DNA of 64,000 nt from Gemmataceae bacterium (GTDB taxonomy: Bacteria > Planctomycetota > Planctomycetia > Gemmatales > Gemmataceae). The position numbers were made by a program, and so were the translations under genes. Of the stretch, positions 36,941-45,488 are shown piece after piece. The stretch is from NCBI GenBank assembly GCA_022842245.1, contig JALHPZ010000003.1, positions 214,156 to 278,155 of the forward strand, in the 5' to 3' direction. Every line of letters starts with the position of its first letter. The stretch's first letter is position 1. A model generated the notes under the pieces. That model was given only the letters and a program-made list of their open reading frames with translations. It searched no databases and was not told the origin of the DNA.

Positions 36941-38944
36941 CTTTGCAATCGCTTCGAGCCTCGAGCGCATTCGGGCTCCCGCGGCTTCGATCGAGAGCCT
37001 CTCGCTCAACTCCAGCTTCGCCCGCTCACCCTTGCGTCTGGCTTCGTCGCGATTCTCGAATACACGGCGCATCAACTTGGCCGCGTGCTCGATGCTTGGC
37101 TCGGCCCAGACCGATCCTTTCGGGTACGGATCGATGTCTTCCGTCAGTTCGACCAGTCGATAGTCCACGAGATAACTGTTCTCCGAAGTCATGAAGTCCA
37201 GATTGCCGCTATACCCCGTTGCGATCACCGGTTTGCCGAGGAGCATCGACTCGGCACAAGTCAGCCCGAAGCCTTCGGAGCGGTGCAACGACACGCCACA
37301 ATCGGTCGAGTCCAGGAAGGCCAACAATTCCGAGCGGCTTAGCACGCGATCGATCAGGGTCACATTGGGAGTTGCCGCGATCGCGTCGCGCAATTGGGAC
37401 CATTGGTCTTGATAATAGGATTCCGGCGGCGAAACCTTGATCGCCAGTTCGACAGCGTCCTCGGGCCGAAACGCGAGTCGAAAGGCCTCGATCAAACCCA
37501 AAGGATTCTTGCGTTGCATCCGGCTGTTCATGTCGAAGACGAAGCCGAATGTGAACTTGGAATCGGAGAGGCCGAAATACGATTTGCCAAGCGCTTCAAA
37601 GCTCGGCAGTTCGACTCCGGGGTTCATTGTGTAAACCGGTTTTGAGAATGCTTTCGACATCGCCCCTGCGATAAACCGGGTTGGTGCCCAGATCTCATCG
37701 ACACCTTCGGATCGGTCATGCCATTTGACCGGCAAGTCCTCCAACTCCCACCACCAGATGCCGATTCGGTGGACGCCCGCTCTCGCATGTAAGCCGCTCT
37801 TCCGGTAGGCATCGGCGATGGACAGGTCGATGCCCGTATTGACGATCGTAACGTCGTGCAACTCGATGGCATCGAATCGGTCCCGATTGCGCGGTTCGCG
37901 GAGAAACAAAACGGGAAAATCCCTTAGTTCGGTCCGCACGTCGTTGCGAGTCAACGATTCCACGGCACTCTTGACAGCCTGTTGCAGCCCCGAAGTATAG
38001 CGGAAAAGTCCGATGACGTTCGCGGCGGGCCGGCTCGCGAAACCGCTTCGAATATCCTCCGCAAGCCCCGCGTACCATTTTGCATCGGCGTATTTCGCGA
38101 TCTCCGGCCGAGACCTGGCCCACGCGGTGGCGCGATCGGGATCGTCCATCGTTTGGGACTTGAACGCCGGATGACGGACTGCGAGCAGTTTGAGTTCATC
38201 GCACGGTCGGAATTGCGCCGGTAAGGTCGCCCGCCTGAGCCAACGGGCATCGAATTCGTATTTCGTGCGGACCCACTGCTTGAGTTCGTCCCAACCAAAG
38301 CGCGTCAACCCGTGTGGTACGGCGGCCTGCCATTCGGGATGCAACCGGTAGCTTGCCGCCAGGCCATGACTGGGGTCTTCGTCCATTTCGAAATGGAACC
38401 AGATCGCCGCCTCGGGAGTGTGCTGGAAATCCGCGAGTCCGTAGGTGATGAGCCAACTCAGGAAATCGCCGCGATCCTTCGGCGTGAGGCCGAGCGGGCA
38501 GATCGCGCGCAGGTCTTCGCGGAACTCGAAAACGCGGCGGACCCGAGCGGATGGATCCGACTCGAACGCCAGACGGATGTTGGCACGGGCGGACGCCGGG
38601 AGTCTGGGGTTTTCCATTAGTGATTTCGCGAACGCACCGCCCGCTCCGTCGCTCAGGGCGGTCGGATACCGACGCCGGAGTTTCCCGTCCGTAGCCAGTA
38701 GTGAAACGACGTAACGAACCGCACCGGTCAGGTCGATTTCGGCGTCGCTGGGGTCCTTCGCGAGTGGCCGACAATTCCGCTTTTCCAGAAATGGATTGAA
38801 TGTCTTGAGGTCATATAGATCGAAGTGGTGTGGATTCATCGCGCCGAGGACGCGTTCGCGCAGTCGCATCGGCGCGCGACCGAGTTTGCGGAGCCAACGG
38901 GACACCGACAGCGCGGGGTTGGGAGTCGAGACCGATTGCGGCAT
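36926..38944 (-). CDS. Glycosyltransferase with GT4-type C-terminal domain and large unknown N-terminal part
   Basis: The 672-residue protein has a GT4-like catalytic region in its C-terminal half: FTFGFVFDMNSRMQRKNPLGLIEAF, LHRSEGFGLTCAESMLLGKPVIA with the EGFGLTCAE (E-x7-E) nucleotide-sugar motif, and TGYSGNLDFM. The first ~310 residues include a helix-rich area with IWFHFEMDEDP and PAANVIGLFRYTSGLQ but no family I can name. It is cytoplasmic by composition. ATG 38944 has GAGGA about 8 nt upstream and lies 11 bp after the stop of the 1082-residue glycosyltransferase, so both belong to one unit, probably for a surface polysaccharide. Confidence 0.82.
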   Translation of the reverse strand: MPQSVSTPNPALSVSRWLRKLGRAPMRLRERVLGAMNPHHFDLYDLKTFNPFLEKRNCRPLAKDPSDAEIDLTGAVRYVVSLLATDGKLRRRYPTALSDGAGGAFAKSLMENPRLPASARANIRLAFESDPSARVRRVFEFREDLRAICPLGLTPKDRGDFLSWLITYGLADFQHTPEAAIWFHFEMDEDPSHGLAASYRLHPEWQAAVPHGLTRFGWDELKQWVRTKYEFDARWLRRATLPAQFRPCDELKLLAVRHPAFKSQTMDDPDRATAWARSRPEIAKYADAKWYAGLAEDIRSGFASRPAANVIGLFRYTSGLQQAVKSAVESLTRNDVRTELRDFPVLFLREPRNRDRFDAIELHDVTIVNTGIDLSIADAYRKSGLHARAGVHRIGIWWWELEDLPVKWHDRSEGVDEIWAPTRFIAGAMSKAFSKPVYTMNPGVELPSFEALGKSYFGLSDSKFTFGFVFDMNSRMQRKNPLGLIEAFRLAFRPEDAVELAIKVSPPESYYQDQWSQLRDAIAATPNVTLIDRVLSRSELLAFLDSTDCGVSLHRSEGFGLTCAESMLLGKPVIATGYSGNLDFMTSENSYLVDYRLVELTEDIDPYPKGSVWAEPSIEHAAKLMRRVFENRDEARRKGERAKLELSERLSIEAAGARMRSRLEAIAKSRRG

Positions 38945-38955
38945 CTTTTCGTTCC

Positions 38956-41900
38956 TCACGCGGCCCGGCGGACGCGGACGGCCGCCGGACCGGTTTCCCA
39001 ACTCGCGCGACCGATCGCCGATCGGATCACCAGTTCGTACCGGTCCAGCATTTCCATCACGTCCAGGTGGTTTTCGAACATCGCTCGTGAGCGTCGGCCC
39101 ATATCCGTTCGCAAGCGGTCGTCGGCGAGCAGGCGATCGAGCTGGCGGGCCAGCCCCGTCGCGTCACCCGGTTCGAATCTCACGGCGTTCCAGTTCCAGT
39201 TCACCTGCTCGCCGATTCCCTGACAGGGCGTCGAAACGATCGGCAGCCCGTGCATTTCGGCTTCGAGAACCGAACGGCTGAACGTTTCCATGTGGGACGT
39301 GCAGGCGAAAATATCAGCGGACTTGTAATAACGAGCCGCGTCGTCGGTTTCGGAAACCAGATCGACGAAACCCTTCAATCCCCGCCGCTCGACGAGTTGA
39401 CGGACATAGCCCGAATACGGCACTGCGTCGCGCAGACCGACGATCTCGACGAGGAAATCCCGACGTGTCCTCGAGAGGATTGCCGCTGCCTCCACCAGCG
39501 TTTGCTGTCCCTTTCGTTCGCACACGGTCCCGATGGACAGGATGCGTTTGCGGCGATCGCCCATGACCGGTTGGCGAAGCGGCCGTTTATCGGGAATGCC
39601 GTTATGGATGACGCGGACATTCCCCCGCACGTCGAGGCGTTCGAAGATCCGGGCCGTGTCGTGCGAAGCGGGCACGACGCGGCTGGCCAGCCGGAAAGCG
39701 GCCTCGATCCGACCGCGAATGAACGCGGGAAACAACCGATCGAGCACATCCGGGGTGTAGCTTTCGTGGATGATCCAGATGCTCGGTATGCCGAGTCCGG
39801 CTGCCGCCTCGACCATCGGAAAGGTCAGGAGCGTATTGGCGAGTACCGCATCGGGCCGCCGCTCGGCCAGCCATCGACGCAGCGCTTGCCGGGCCGCGTC
39901 GTACTCCCGACGGGTCCAACGTCCATCCACGAATCGCCGGCTCCACGGTTCGTTTGCGATCGAGACCGGTATGCCCACCCGCGAGTAAACCCGTTCGCCC
40001 GCTCCGCCCAGCGGGGACCACACCTGAGGCGTGACGGCACCGCGTTCGCGCAACCCCAACACGATCTCGGACAGGTAACGCGGCGCCCCTTCGGGATTGT
40101 TCAGATTGTGCGCCGCGACCGCCAGTTGGATCGGTGGCCGATCGCCGGTCGAAAAACCGACAGCCACGTCGCCGGACGGTCGGAATGCCTCCGACTCGCC
40201 GAATTGCGGATTGGAGAACGGATCGACCGAACGGCCATACCCCGCCCGGAAGGCCCGTAGTTCCAGCGGATCGTCCACGCGGGGTTCGCATGCGGCCACG
40301 TTGAGCGCCGCGCCTCCCACATGGACGCACCGTGCGCCCCGCAGGCGCAACCGGGTGCAGAACTCGACATCGAACAGCGTGCGACCGAACCGGTCGCAAT
40401 CGAAACCACCCAACTCGTCGAAGGTCGAGCGTCGCGTGAGCAGGCACCCGGCACTCACGGCAGCGACATTCCTGGCGACCTCGGCATAGAAGTAGTAGCT
40501 GACGCGGTCGGCCGGTATGCCGCGCCCGGCGTGGTCCGGTGCTGTGCCGTCGTGCAGGCCAAGAACGGTCCCCGCCGACGCGACCGTGCCGTCCGGCGTT
40601 CGCGCCAATCCCCCGACGACACCCACGCCCGGGATCGCCAGATGCACCACAAGCCGCGAGAGCCATCGCGGATCGGCCGGTACCGTCCCCGAATTGAGAA
40701 ACAGCAGCAGATCCTCGGTGCGCGTCGCGGCCATCCGGTTTAGCGACTCGGCCGGCTGTTCTTCGTCCAGGACCAGGTACGGTGTCATGTTCCGATAGTC
40801 GGTCCGTTCCATCACCGCGCGCAATGTCGTGGGCGCGTCGGGGCCGAAGATAATCACGGCCACGCTCGGCCCGTCGTCGGCGCCGTCGAGTTCGAGCACG
40901 GGCAGACCCAGCCGTTCTGCGAACGCCGGAACGCCGAGCGATGCCGCGATCCCGCGCCGGGCCAGCGCGTCCTGGACCGCCTTTCGGCCCGAACTGTGCA
41001 CGATCGTCTTCTGCGTCGCGCGACCCGCCGTCGATTCCGGGTGGGCACGCCAGTGGTACAGAATCCGCGGCACGTGCAGGACGCGATCGGTTCGTTCCGT
41101 CGCCCGCAAGAGCAGATCGTGGTCCTGGGAACCCTCGTATCCGATCCGGTAGCGTCCGACCGATTCGAACAGGCTCCGGCGCAGCACCGTGAAATGGTTC
41201 ACATAGTTGTAGCTCAGGAGCAACTCCGGCGACCAATCCGGCTTCAACTGTGGATCGTATCGGTGGCCGGCGACATCGATCTTGTCCTCATCGGTGTAGA
41301 TCAGATCCGCATCGGGTCGCGATTGAAGGGCCGAGACGACTTCCAGCAGCGCGTCGGGCGCGAGGCAGTCGTCGTGGTCCAGCAGGGCGACATATTCGCC
41401 GGTCGCCAGGTCCGCGGCGGAATTCGTCGCGGCACAAATGTGGCCGTTGCGTTCGCGCTTCACGAACTTGATGCGCGGATCGTCCGGTAGCGTCGCGAAT
41501 TCCGCCATCAACTCCGGCTTCGTTGAGCAGTCGTCCGCGATGCAAAGTTCCCAGTTCTCGTACAGTTGGCCGACCACGCTCGCGACGGCCTGGCGAAACC
41601 AGATCGGCGCCACGTTGTAAACCGGCATCAGGATGCTGATCCTCGGCCGGTATCGCAGGGCGGCGGCTCGCGATCGCAGTTGCTCTTCGACGGAGGCGTC
41701 GATCGCGGTCCGTTCCACGTACGCATCGTGCGGCGGACGGGGCGGAGCCTTCGCGTCGAGCCGGCGGTTCCGCAACTTGTGCCGGAGCGTTCGGGACAAT
41801 CCCCAAAACCGCCCGAGCCGCCCTCCCCACCGCGAGAGGGAGAGCACTTCGCCGCTCGTGACACTGCGGATCGCGCGGTGGAGAAAACCGGTCCCCCGCG

Positions 41901-42204
41901 CATCCGCCGGCTTCGCGCGATCGGCGACGCTCGCAGCCGCGCCGTCGAACAAGACTACATCGCGAACGCCTTGGGCGACGACGCGGATCCGTTCGGCCGG
42001 TTCCCAGGGGATTTGCGTCGAAAACGCATTCCCCGCGCCGCTCGCCGCGTCCACTGCGATGGCCAGTTCGGAGTCGTACCAGACTTGGACCTTCCAGTCC
42101 CGCGTCGGCGCAAAGCCGGACACGCCGAGCAACGGCATTCCCGTATAGGGTTCGACAACCCGTTCGATATACAGCGTGAAATCGGTAGGCCCGACGGCGT
42201 CCAT
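38956..42204 (-). CDS. Three-module glycosyltransferase (GT2, GT2-like, GT4)
   Basis: The 1082-residue protein has a ~180-residue N-terminal part, then a GT2 domain from about 188 (RISILMPVYN, ADDCS, and the DxD-type DHDD at 276-279). A second GT2-like module follows at about 447-700, in which the usual LNDD segment reads LFLNSGT (501-507), so both acidic residues are missing. A GT4 module occupies about 715-1065, with ERKGQQTLVEAA and METFSRSVLEAEMHGLPIV. Such multi-domain enzymes build O-antigen or capsule-like chains by adding successive sugars. ATG 42204 is 33 bp after the upstream formylglycine-generating enzyme gene. No Wzx/Wzy-type genes are in view. Confidence 0.85.
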   Translation of the reverse strand: MDAVGPTDFTLYIERVVEPYTGMPLLGVSGFAPTRDWKVQVWYDSELAIAVDAASGAGNAFSTQIPWEPAERIRVVAQGVRDVVLFDGAAASVADRAKPADARGTGFLHRAIRSVTSGEVLSLSRWGGRLGRFWGLSRTLRHKLRNRRLDAKAPPRPPHDAYVERTAIDASVEEQLRSRAAALRYRPRISILMPVYNVAPIWFRQAVASVVGQLYENWELCIADDCSTKPELMAEFATLPDDPRIKFVKRERNGHICAATNSAADLATGEYVALLDHDDCLAPDALLEVVSALQSRPDADLIYTDEDKIDVAGHRYDPQLKPDWSPELLLSYNYVNHFTVLRRSLFESVGRYRIGYEGSQDHDLLLRATERTDRVLHVPRILYHWRAHPESTAGRATQKTIVHSSGRKAVQDALARRGIAASLGVPAFAERLGLPVLELDGADDGPSVAVIIFGPDAPTTLRAVMERTDYRNMTPYLVLDEEQPAESLNRMAATRTEDLLLFLNSGTVPADPRWLSRLVVHLAIPGVGVVGGLARTPDGTVASAGTVLGLHDGTAPDHAGRGIPADRVSYYFYAEVARNVAAVSAGCLLTRRSTFDELGGFDCDRFGRTLFDVEFCTRLRLRGARCVHVGGAALNVAACEPRVDDPLELRAFRAGYGRSVDPFSNPQFGESEAFRPSGDVAVGFSTGDRPPIQLAVAAHNLNNPEGAPRYLSEIVLGLRERGAVTPQVWSPLGGAGERVYSRVGIPVSIANEPWSRRFVDGRWTRREYDAARQALRRWLAERRPDAVLANTLLTFPMVEAAAGLGIPSIWIIHESYTPDVLDRLFPAFIRGRIEAAFRLASRVVPASHDTARIFERLDVRGNVRVIHNGIPDKRPLRQPVMGDRRKRILSIGTVCERKGQQTLVEAAAILSRTRRDFLVEIVGLRDAVPYSGYVRQLVERRGLKGFVDLVSETDDAARYYKSADIFACTSHMETFSRSVLEAEMHGLPIVSTPCQGIGEQVNWNWNAVRFEPGDATGLARQLDRLLADDRLRTDMGRRSRAMFENHLDVMEMLDRYELVIRSAIGRASWETGPAAVRVRRAA

Positions 42205-42237
42205 GCCGACCTCATGAGAATCACAAGTTCTGCGAGT

Positions 42238-43335
42238 CTACGGCCCGGTTCCGCCGGCCGCAATCCCAGTTCCCTCCGGGCTTTTCACGCAGCGGAACCC
42301 CGTGTGGCACGCACTGTCCTCCGGGGCGCCCTTGTCGCGCGTCCCCGGCAGGTACCGCCGGCAGTATTCGTCCGCGCACAGGTACGATCCACCGCGGCGT
42401 ACCCGTTCCTCGCCGTTCGCCGGCCCGGTCGGGTTGCGCTTCGGAGCGTAGCCATAGTAGTTGCGGTCGTACCAGTCCGCACACCATTCCCAGGCGTTCC
42501 CGCTCATGTCGTACAGCCCGAAGCCGTTCGCTGGAAACGACTTGACCGGGGCGAGTCCCTTGAAGCCGTCGCGGCCCTCGACCGTTGCGGGGAACCGGCC
42601 CTGGTAGGTGTTCGCGAAGTACCGCCCGTCCTTCCCCTGCGCGTCGTGGCCCCAGGCGTACTGCGCCCGTTCGAGTCCGCCGCGCGCCGCGCGCTCCCAC
42701 TCCGCCTCGGTCGGCAGGCGCTTCCCCGCCCACTTCGCGTAGGCGGCCGCGTCCTCCCACGAGATATGCACAGCGGGGTACTGGTCCTTCCCGTCGATCG
42801 AACTCACTTCGCCCTCCGGCTTCCGCCACGAGGCCCCCACGCTCTTGGCCCACCACTCCGGCCCCGGTGCCGGTTCGTTGCGGTTCAGCTTCTCCGTTCG
42901 CAGCCGGTCACATTCCTTGGCGTCGCACTCGAAGCAGCGGAACACCGCGGAGAACGGAACGAGGTCGGCCGGATTGGCACCGGGGAAATCCTCGGCCCGC
43001 GGCTTGCGCTCGGCGGTGGTCACGTAACCGGTCGCCTCCACGAACTGGCGAAACTGGGCGTTGGTCACTTCGGTGGCGTCCATCCAGAAGCCGTCGACCT
43101 CGACGGTATGGGTCGGCGCATCGCGGTCCGGGCTGGCGTCGTAGCCCATGGTGAATGAACCGCCGGGTATCCAGACCATCCCTTCGGGCGTGGGGCCGGG
43201 GGGCGCGTTCGGGTCGGCCGGCTTCGATTGCAGGTACACAAACGCCAGACCGGCGATCGCGAGTGCGCCGGCGACCGCCGCCAGCCAGAGGGCCGGCCGG
43301 GAACGGGATTCGGGAGCGGGGGAGGGGCGGGACAT
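42238..43335 (-). CDS. Formylglycine-generating enzyme (sulfatase-modifying factor), membrane-anchored
   Basis: The 365-residue protein has a short cytoplasmic N-terminus, one hydrophobic helix (ALWLAAVAGALAIAGLAFVYL) and an FGE-sulfatase domain: MVWIPGGSFTMG, WMDATEVTNAQFRQFV, RLPTEAEWERAARGG, MSGNAWEWCADW and HTGFRCV. Crucially it has RRGGSYLCADEYCRRY, with Cys at about 320 and 325 spaced as in the active-site pair of true FGEs; many relatives in other pathways lack these. It would oxidise the Cys of CxPSR/CxASR sulfatase motifs to formylglycine. The helix suggests it faces the periplasm, where it could act on exported sulfatases such as those at 6338 and 11097. Confidence 0.88.
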   Translation of the reverse strand: MSRPSPAPESRSRPALWLAAVAGALAIAGLAFVYLQSKPADPNAPPGPTPEGMVWIPGGSFTMGYDASPDRDAPTHTVEVDGFWMDATEVTNAQFRQFVEATGYVTTAERKPRAEDFPGANPADLVPFSAVFRCFECDAKECDRLRTEKLNRNEPAPGPEWWAKSVGASWRKPEGEVSSIDGKDQYPAVHISWEDAAAYAKWAGKRLPTEAEWERAARGGLERAQYAWGHDAQGKDGRYFANTYQGRFPATVEGRDGFKGLAPVKSFPANGFGLYDMSGNAWEWCADWYDRNYYGYAPKRNPTGPANGEERVRRGGSYLCADEYCRRYLPGTRDKGAPEDSACHTGFRCVKSPEGTGIAAGGTGP

Positions 43336-43348
43336 CGGAACCCTTCGG

Positions 43349-44674
43349 TCAGAGCGTCTTGAGGTATTCGATCAGCGCCCGTCGTTCGTCGGCGCTCAGG
43401 TCGTCGCCGTAGGTATGGCCGGCGTTGCCGCGGCCGCGCTGGGTCGTGTCGTAGATCTTGCGCCGTTCGAACGGTGTCAGCTTTCGCGCGACCGGTTCGA
43501 CCTCGGTCACCTTCCAGCCAACGCGATCCTTCTCGAAGTCCTCCTCATTCGTGCGGAAAGATCGGGTGAATCGCTTGGGGCGGGCGTGGGAGTTCAACAC
43601 GCCGTCGAGCGTCGGTACGCTGCCGTTGTGGAAGTACGGCGCGGTGGCCCAGACGCCGTCGAGGGGCGGCGCCTGATAGCCGGCGGTCGCGCGGATCGGC
43701 CGGGGCGGCGACTCCTTCGCGAACCAGCTCGCCGCATAGGCCTCGCCGAACTTCACGCCGATATTGTCGAATCGCGTGCGGTCGGTGCCGATCTCGTCGA
43801 GCGGCACGATCTTGTTCGGGTAGCTCGCGTGTTCGCCGTACGAGCCGTGGCACTTCGCGCAGTTCGATTCAAACACGGTCTGGCCTTGGGCCGCCAGCTT
43901 CGCGTTGATCGGGAACGGATACTTCGGAGGTTCGAGAGAAAGCAGATACGCCTGGATATCGCGGAATTCCGGCTCGGCGCGTTCGAAGTCCTTCGGCAGC
44001 GTGAGCGGGTGCATCATGAATTGCATGAGCGACCGCACCGACCGCGCATCCGTCGCGCCGACGTGGTACATGGTCTTCTTCTTCTTGAGCAGCCACCATG
44101 CGGGCACGTCCTCGCAACTGTCGTCCTTGAGGCCAAGGTCGCGCAGGCTTTCGCGGAGGCTCAGGTCGTCGTTCCGGTAGCCGAGAAGGTAGACGCTGAA
44201 CGCGCCGGCTTCGTTCGTCCCCCGTGTCTGGGTGAACGTGAACGGCAGCTTCGCCGGAATCTTGCCGGCGACGTACAGGTCTTCGAAGAGCGACTGGATA
44301 TCGAGGGACGCATTGCCGAGGCCGACGATGCTCGTGCCGCGGAGGCTGCCGCCGTGGCAAGTCATGCAATCGAGCGCGATCCCCTTGACGAGCGGCAGGT
44401 ACGGGGCGACGCGCAGGCCCATCGGCAAGCCGTCGTTGGCGTACGGCGCGGGGTGCAAGCCGTATCGCTCGTTAAACGCGGCGGCGTAGTCCTTCGGCTT
44501 CTCGGCGACGCCCCACTGCTTCCAGACGAGGTCGTACGCGGCGCGCGGCCAGAACGACGGGATGAACGCCTTCGATTCGAGCGCGCGCTTCCCGCGTTCG
44601 GCGGCCGTCGGTTCCGCCCCGACGCACACCGATCCGACGAGAATCATTGCGAAAAGGGTTGTCGCGCGCCGCAT
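43349..44674 (-). CDS. Exported dihaem c-type cytochrome, RoxA/cytochrome c peroxidase-like
   Basis: The 441-residue protein has a signal peptide (TTLFAMILVGSVCVGAE) and two haem c motifs, CMTCH (103-107) and CAKCH near 275. PPLDGVWATAPYFHNGSVPTL is the conserved motif shared by RoxA/RoxB rubber oxygenases and related dihaem peroxidases, and AERRALIEYLKTL ends the protein. Known relatives cleave polyisoprene or reduce peroxide; the reaction here is open. It is 13 bp upstream of the formylglycine-generating enzyme gene and 25 bp downstream of the acidic protein gene, all on one strand. Confidence 0.85.
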   Translation of the reverse strand: MRRATTLFAMILVGSVCVGAEPTAAERGKRALESKAFIPSFWPRAAYDLVWKQWGVAEKPKDYAAAFNERYGLHPAPYANDGLPMGLRVAPYLPLVKGIALDCMTCHGGSLRGTSIVGLGNASLDIQSLFEDLYVAGKIPAKLPFTFTQTRGTNEAGAFSVYLLGYRNDDLSLRESLRDLGLKDDSCEDVPAWWLLKKKKTMYHVGATDARSVRSLMQFMMHPLTLPKDFERAEPEFRDIQAYLLSLEPPKYPFPINAKLAAQGQTVFESNCAKCHGSYGEHASYPNKIVPLDEIGTDRTRFDNIGVKFGEAYAASWFAKESPPRPIRATAGYQAPPLDGVWATAPYFHNGSVPTLDGVLNSHARPKRFTRSFRTNEEDFEKDRVGWKVTEVEPVARKLTPFERRKIYDTTQRGRGNAGHTYGDDLSADERRALIEYLKTL

Positions 44675-44699
44675 CGCCGCCTCCCGTTCGATGCCGTCA

Positions 44700-45380
44700 T
44701 TATAGACCCGACCGCGATTCGATCGAATCCGTCACCGTCTCGGGCCAACGGTCGGCACCCCAATTCGGGAAGGGGACCGGCCGCGCGGGTTCGTGCACGA
44801 TCACGATTCCCGCCGACTCGGCCGCCGCCTCATCCCGCAGGCGGCGCTCGTGCCGGTCCCGCGCCGCCGTGTACTTCGCGAATTCCGTTTCGATCTCCTC
44901 ACGCTCGGCAGGGGTGAATCGCGACGGGGTCGGCCGAAATACATCCCGGCCCGCCGACAGCGGCACGTCTACGTCTTCCTCGTCGTCGAATTCCTCGTCG
45001 TCCTCAAAATCGTTTTCGTCGTCCTCCTCCTCGTTCGCGTGATCGTCCCCGATGGAGTCGTCCGCGTCCTCGTCGTCGAGCGGGAACCGATCGGAGTCGA
45101 TGGGCGTGAGCGGCTTCAGCTTGGCATCGAACTCGACGTCGTGGGTGCCGGCGATCTTGCGGCCGTGGCGCAGCCGGGTGGATTCGAGGGCGAGCAGGGC
45201 GGCGGCGGCGCGTTCGGCGGTGGCGCCGTCGCGATGTTCGAGCCGGCGCGCATAGAAGCGAACGGCCGCGAGGATCGCCTCGTCATAGGCGGCCTTGCGT
45301 TCCGCGGGCGCGGCGGGGACGGTAATCGGCTCGGGCGTGTCGAAGTGGCCGGCGATCCGGTTGGCCAGGGTGGCGGTCAT
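44700..45380 (-). CDS. Acidic protein of unknown function
   Basis: The 226-residue protein has an Ala-rich helical N-terminal half (about 1-80), then a strikingly acidic low-complexity stretch between about residues 98 and 137, almost entirely Asp and Glu (for example DDENDFEDDEEFDDEED), and a charged helical C-terminal part. No signal peptide or membrane segment is seen. I recognise no family. The acidic run could bind cations or mimic nucleic acid, but nothing proves this. The start ATG follows a GGAGG-containing leader about 7 nt upstream. The short AT-rich gap upstream is shared with divergent rsmD. Confidence 0.7.
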   Translation of the reverse strand: MTATLANRIAGHFDTPEPITVPAAPAERKAAYDEAILAAVRFYARRLEHRDGATAERAAAALLALESTRLRHGRKIAGTHDVEFDAKLKPLTPIDSDRFPLDDEDADDSIGDDHANEEEDDENDFEDDEEFDDEEDVDVPLSAGRDVFRPTPSRFTPAEREEIETEFAKYTAARDRHERRLRDEAAAESAGIVIVHEPARPVPFPNWGADRWPETVTDSIESRSGL

Positions 45381-45488
45381 GGGGTAAACCTCCGCGCGTT
45401 GAATATGTGAACATTTATATATTATTGGAAATTGTCAAGCGAACCCCGAGGCGATGGCGGTTCCCGGCGATTCCGCTAAGAAAACCCC
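45381..45488. promoter_or_regulatory. AT-rich divergent promoter region
   Basis: Bases 45399-45440 are AT-rich in otherwise GC-rich DNA. A plus-strand candidate for rsmD is TTGAAT at 45399-45404 with TATTAT at 45420-45425 (15-bp spacer). On the minus strand a perfect TTGACA (45433-45438 complement) faces the acidic-protein gene, with TATA-rich sequence downstream but at short spacing. Promoter assignment is tentative. Confidence 0.4.

Noticed and set aside
38956..42204. A frameshifted fusion of separate glycosyltransferase genes
   Set aside because: The reading frame is continuous with coherent motifs across all three modules, and there is no internal start with a ribosome-binding site at the module borders.
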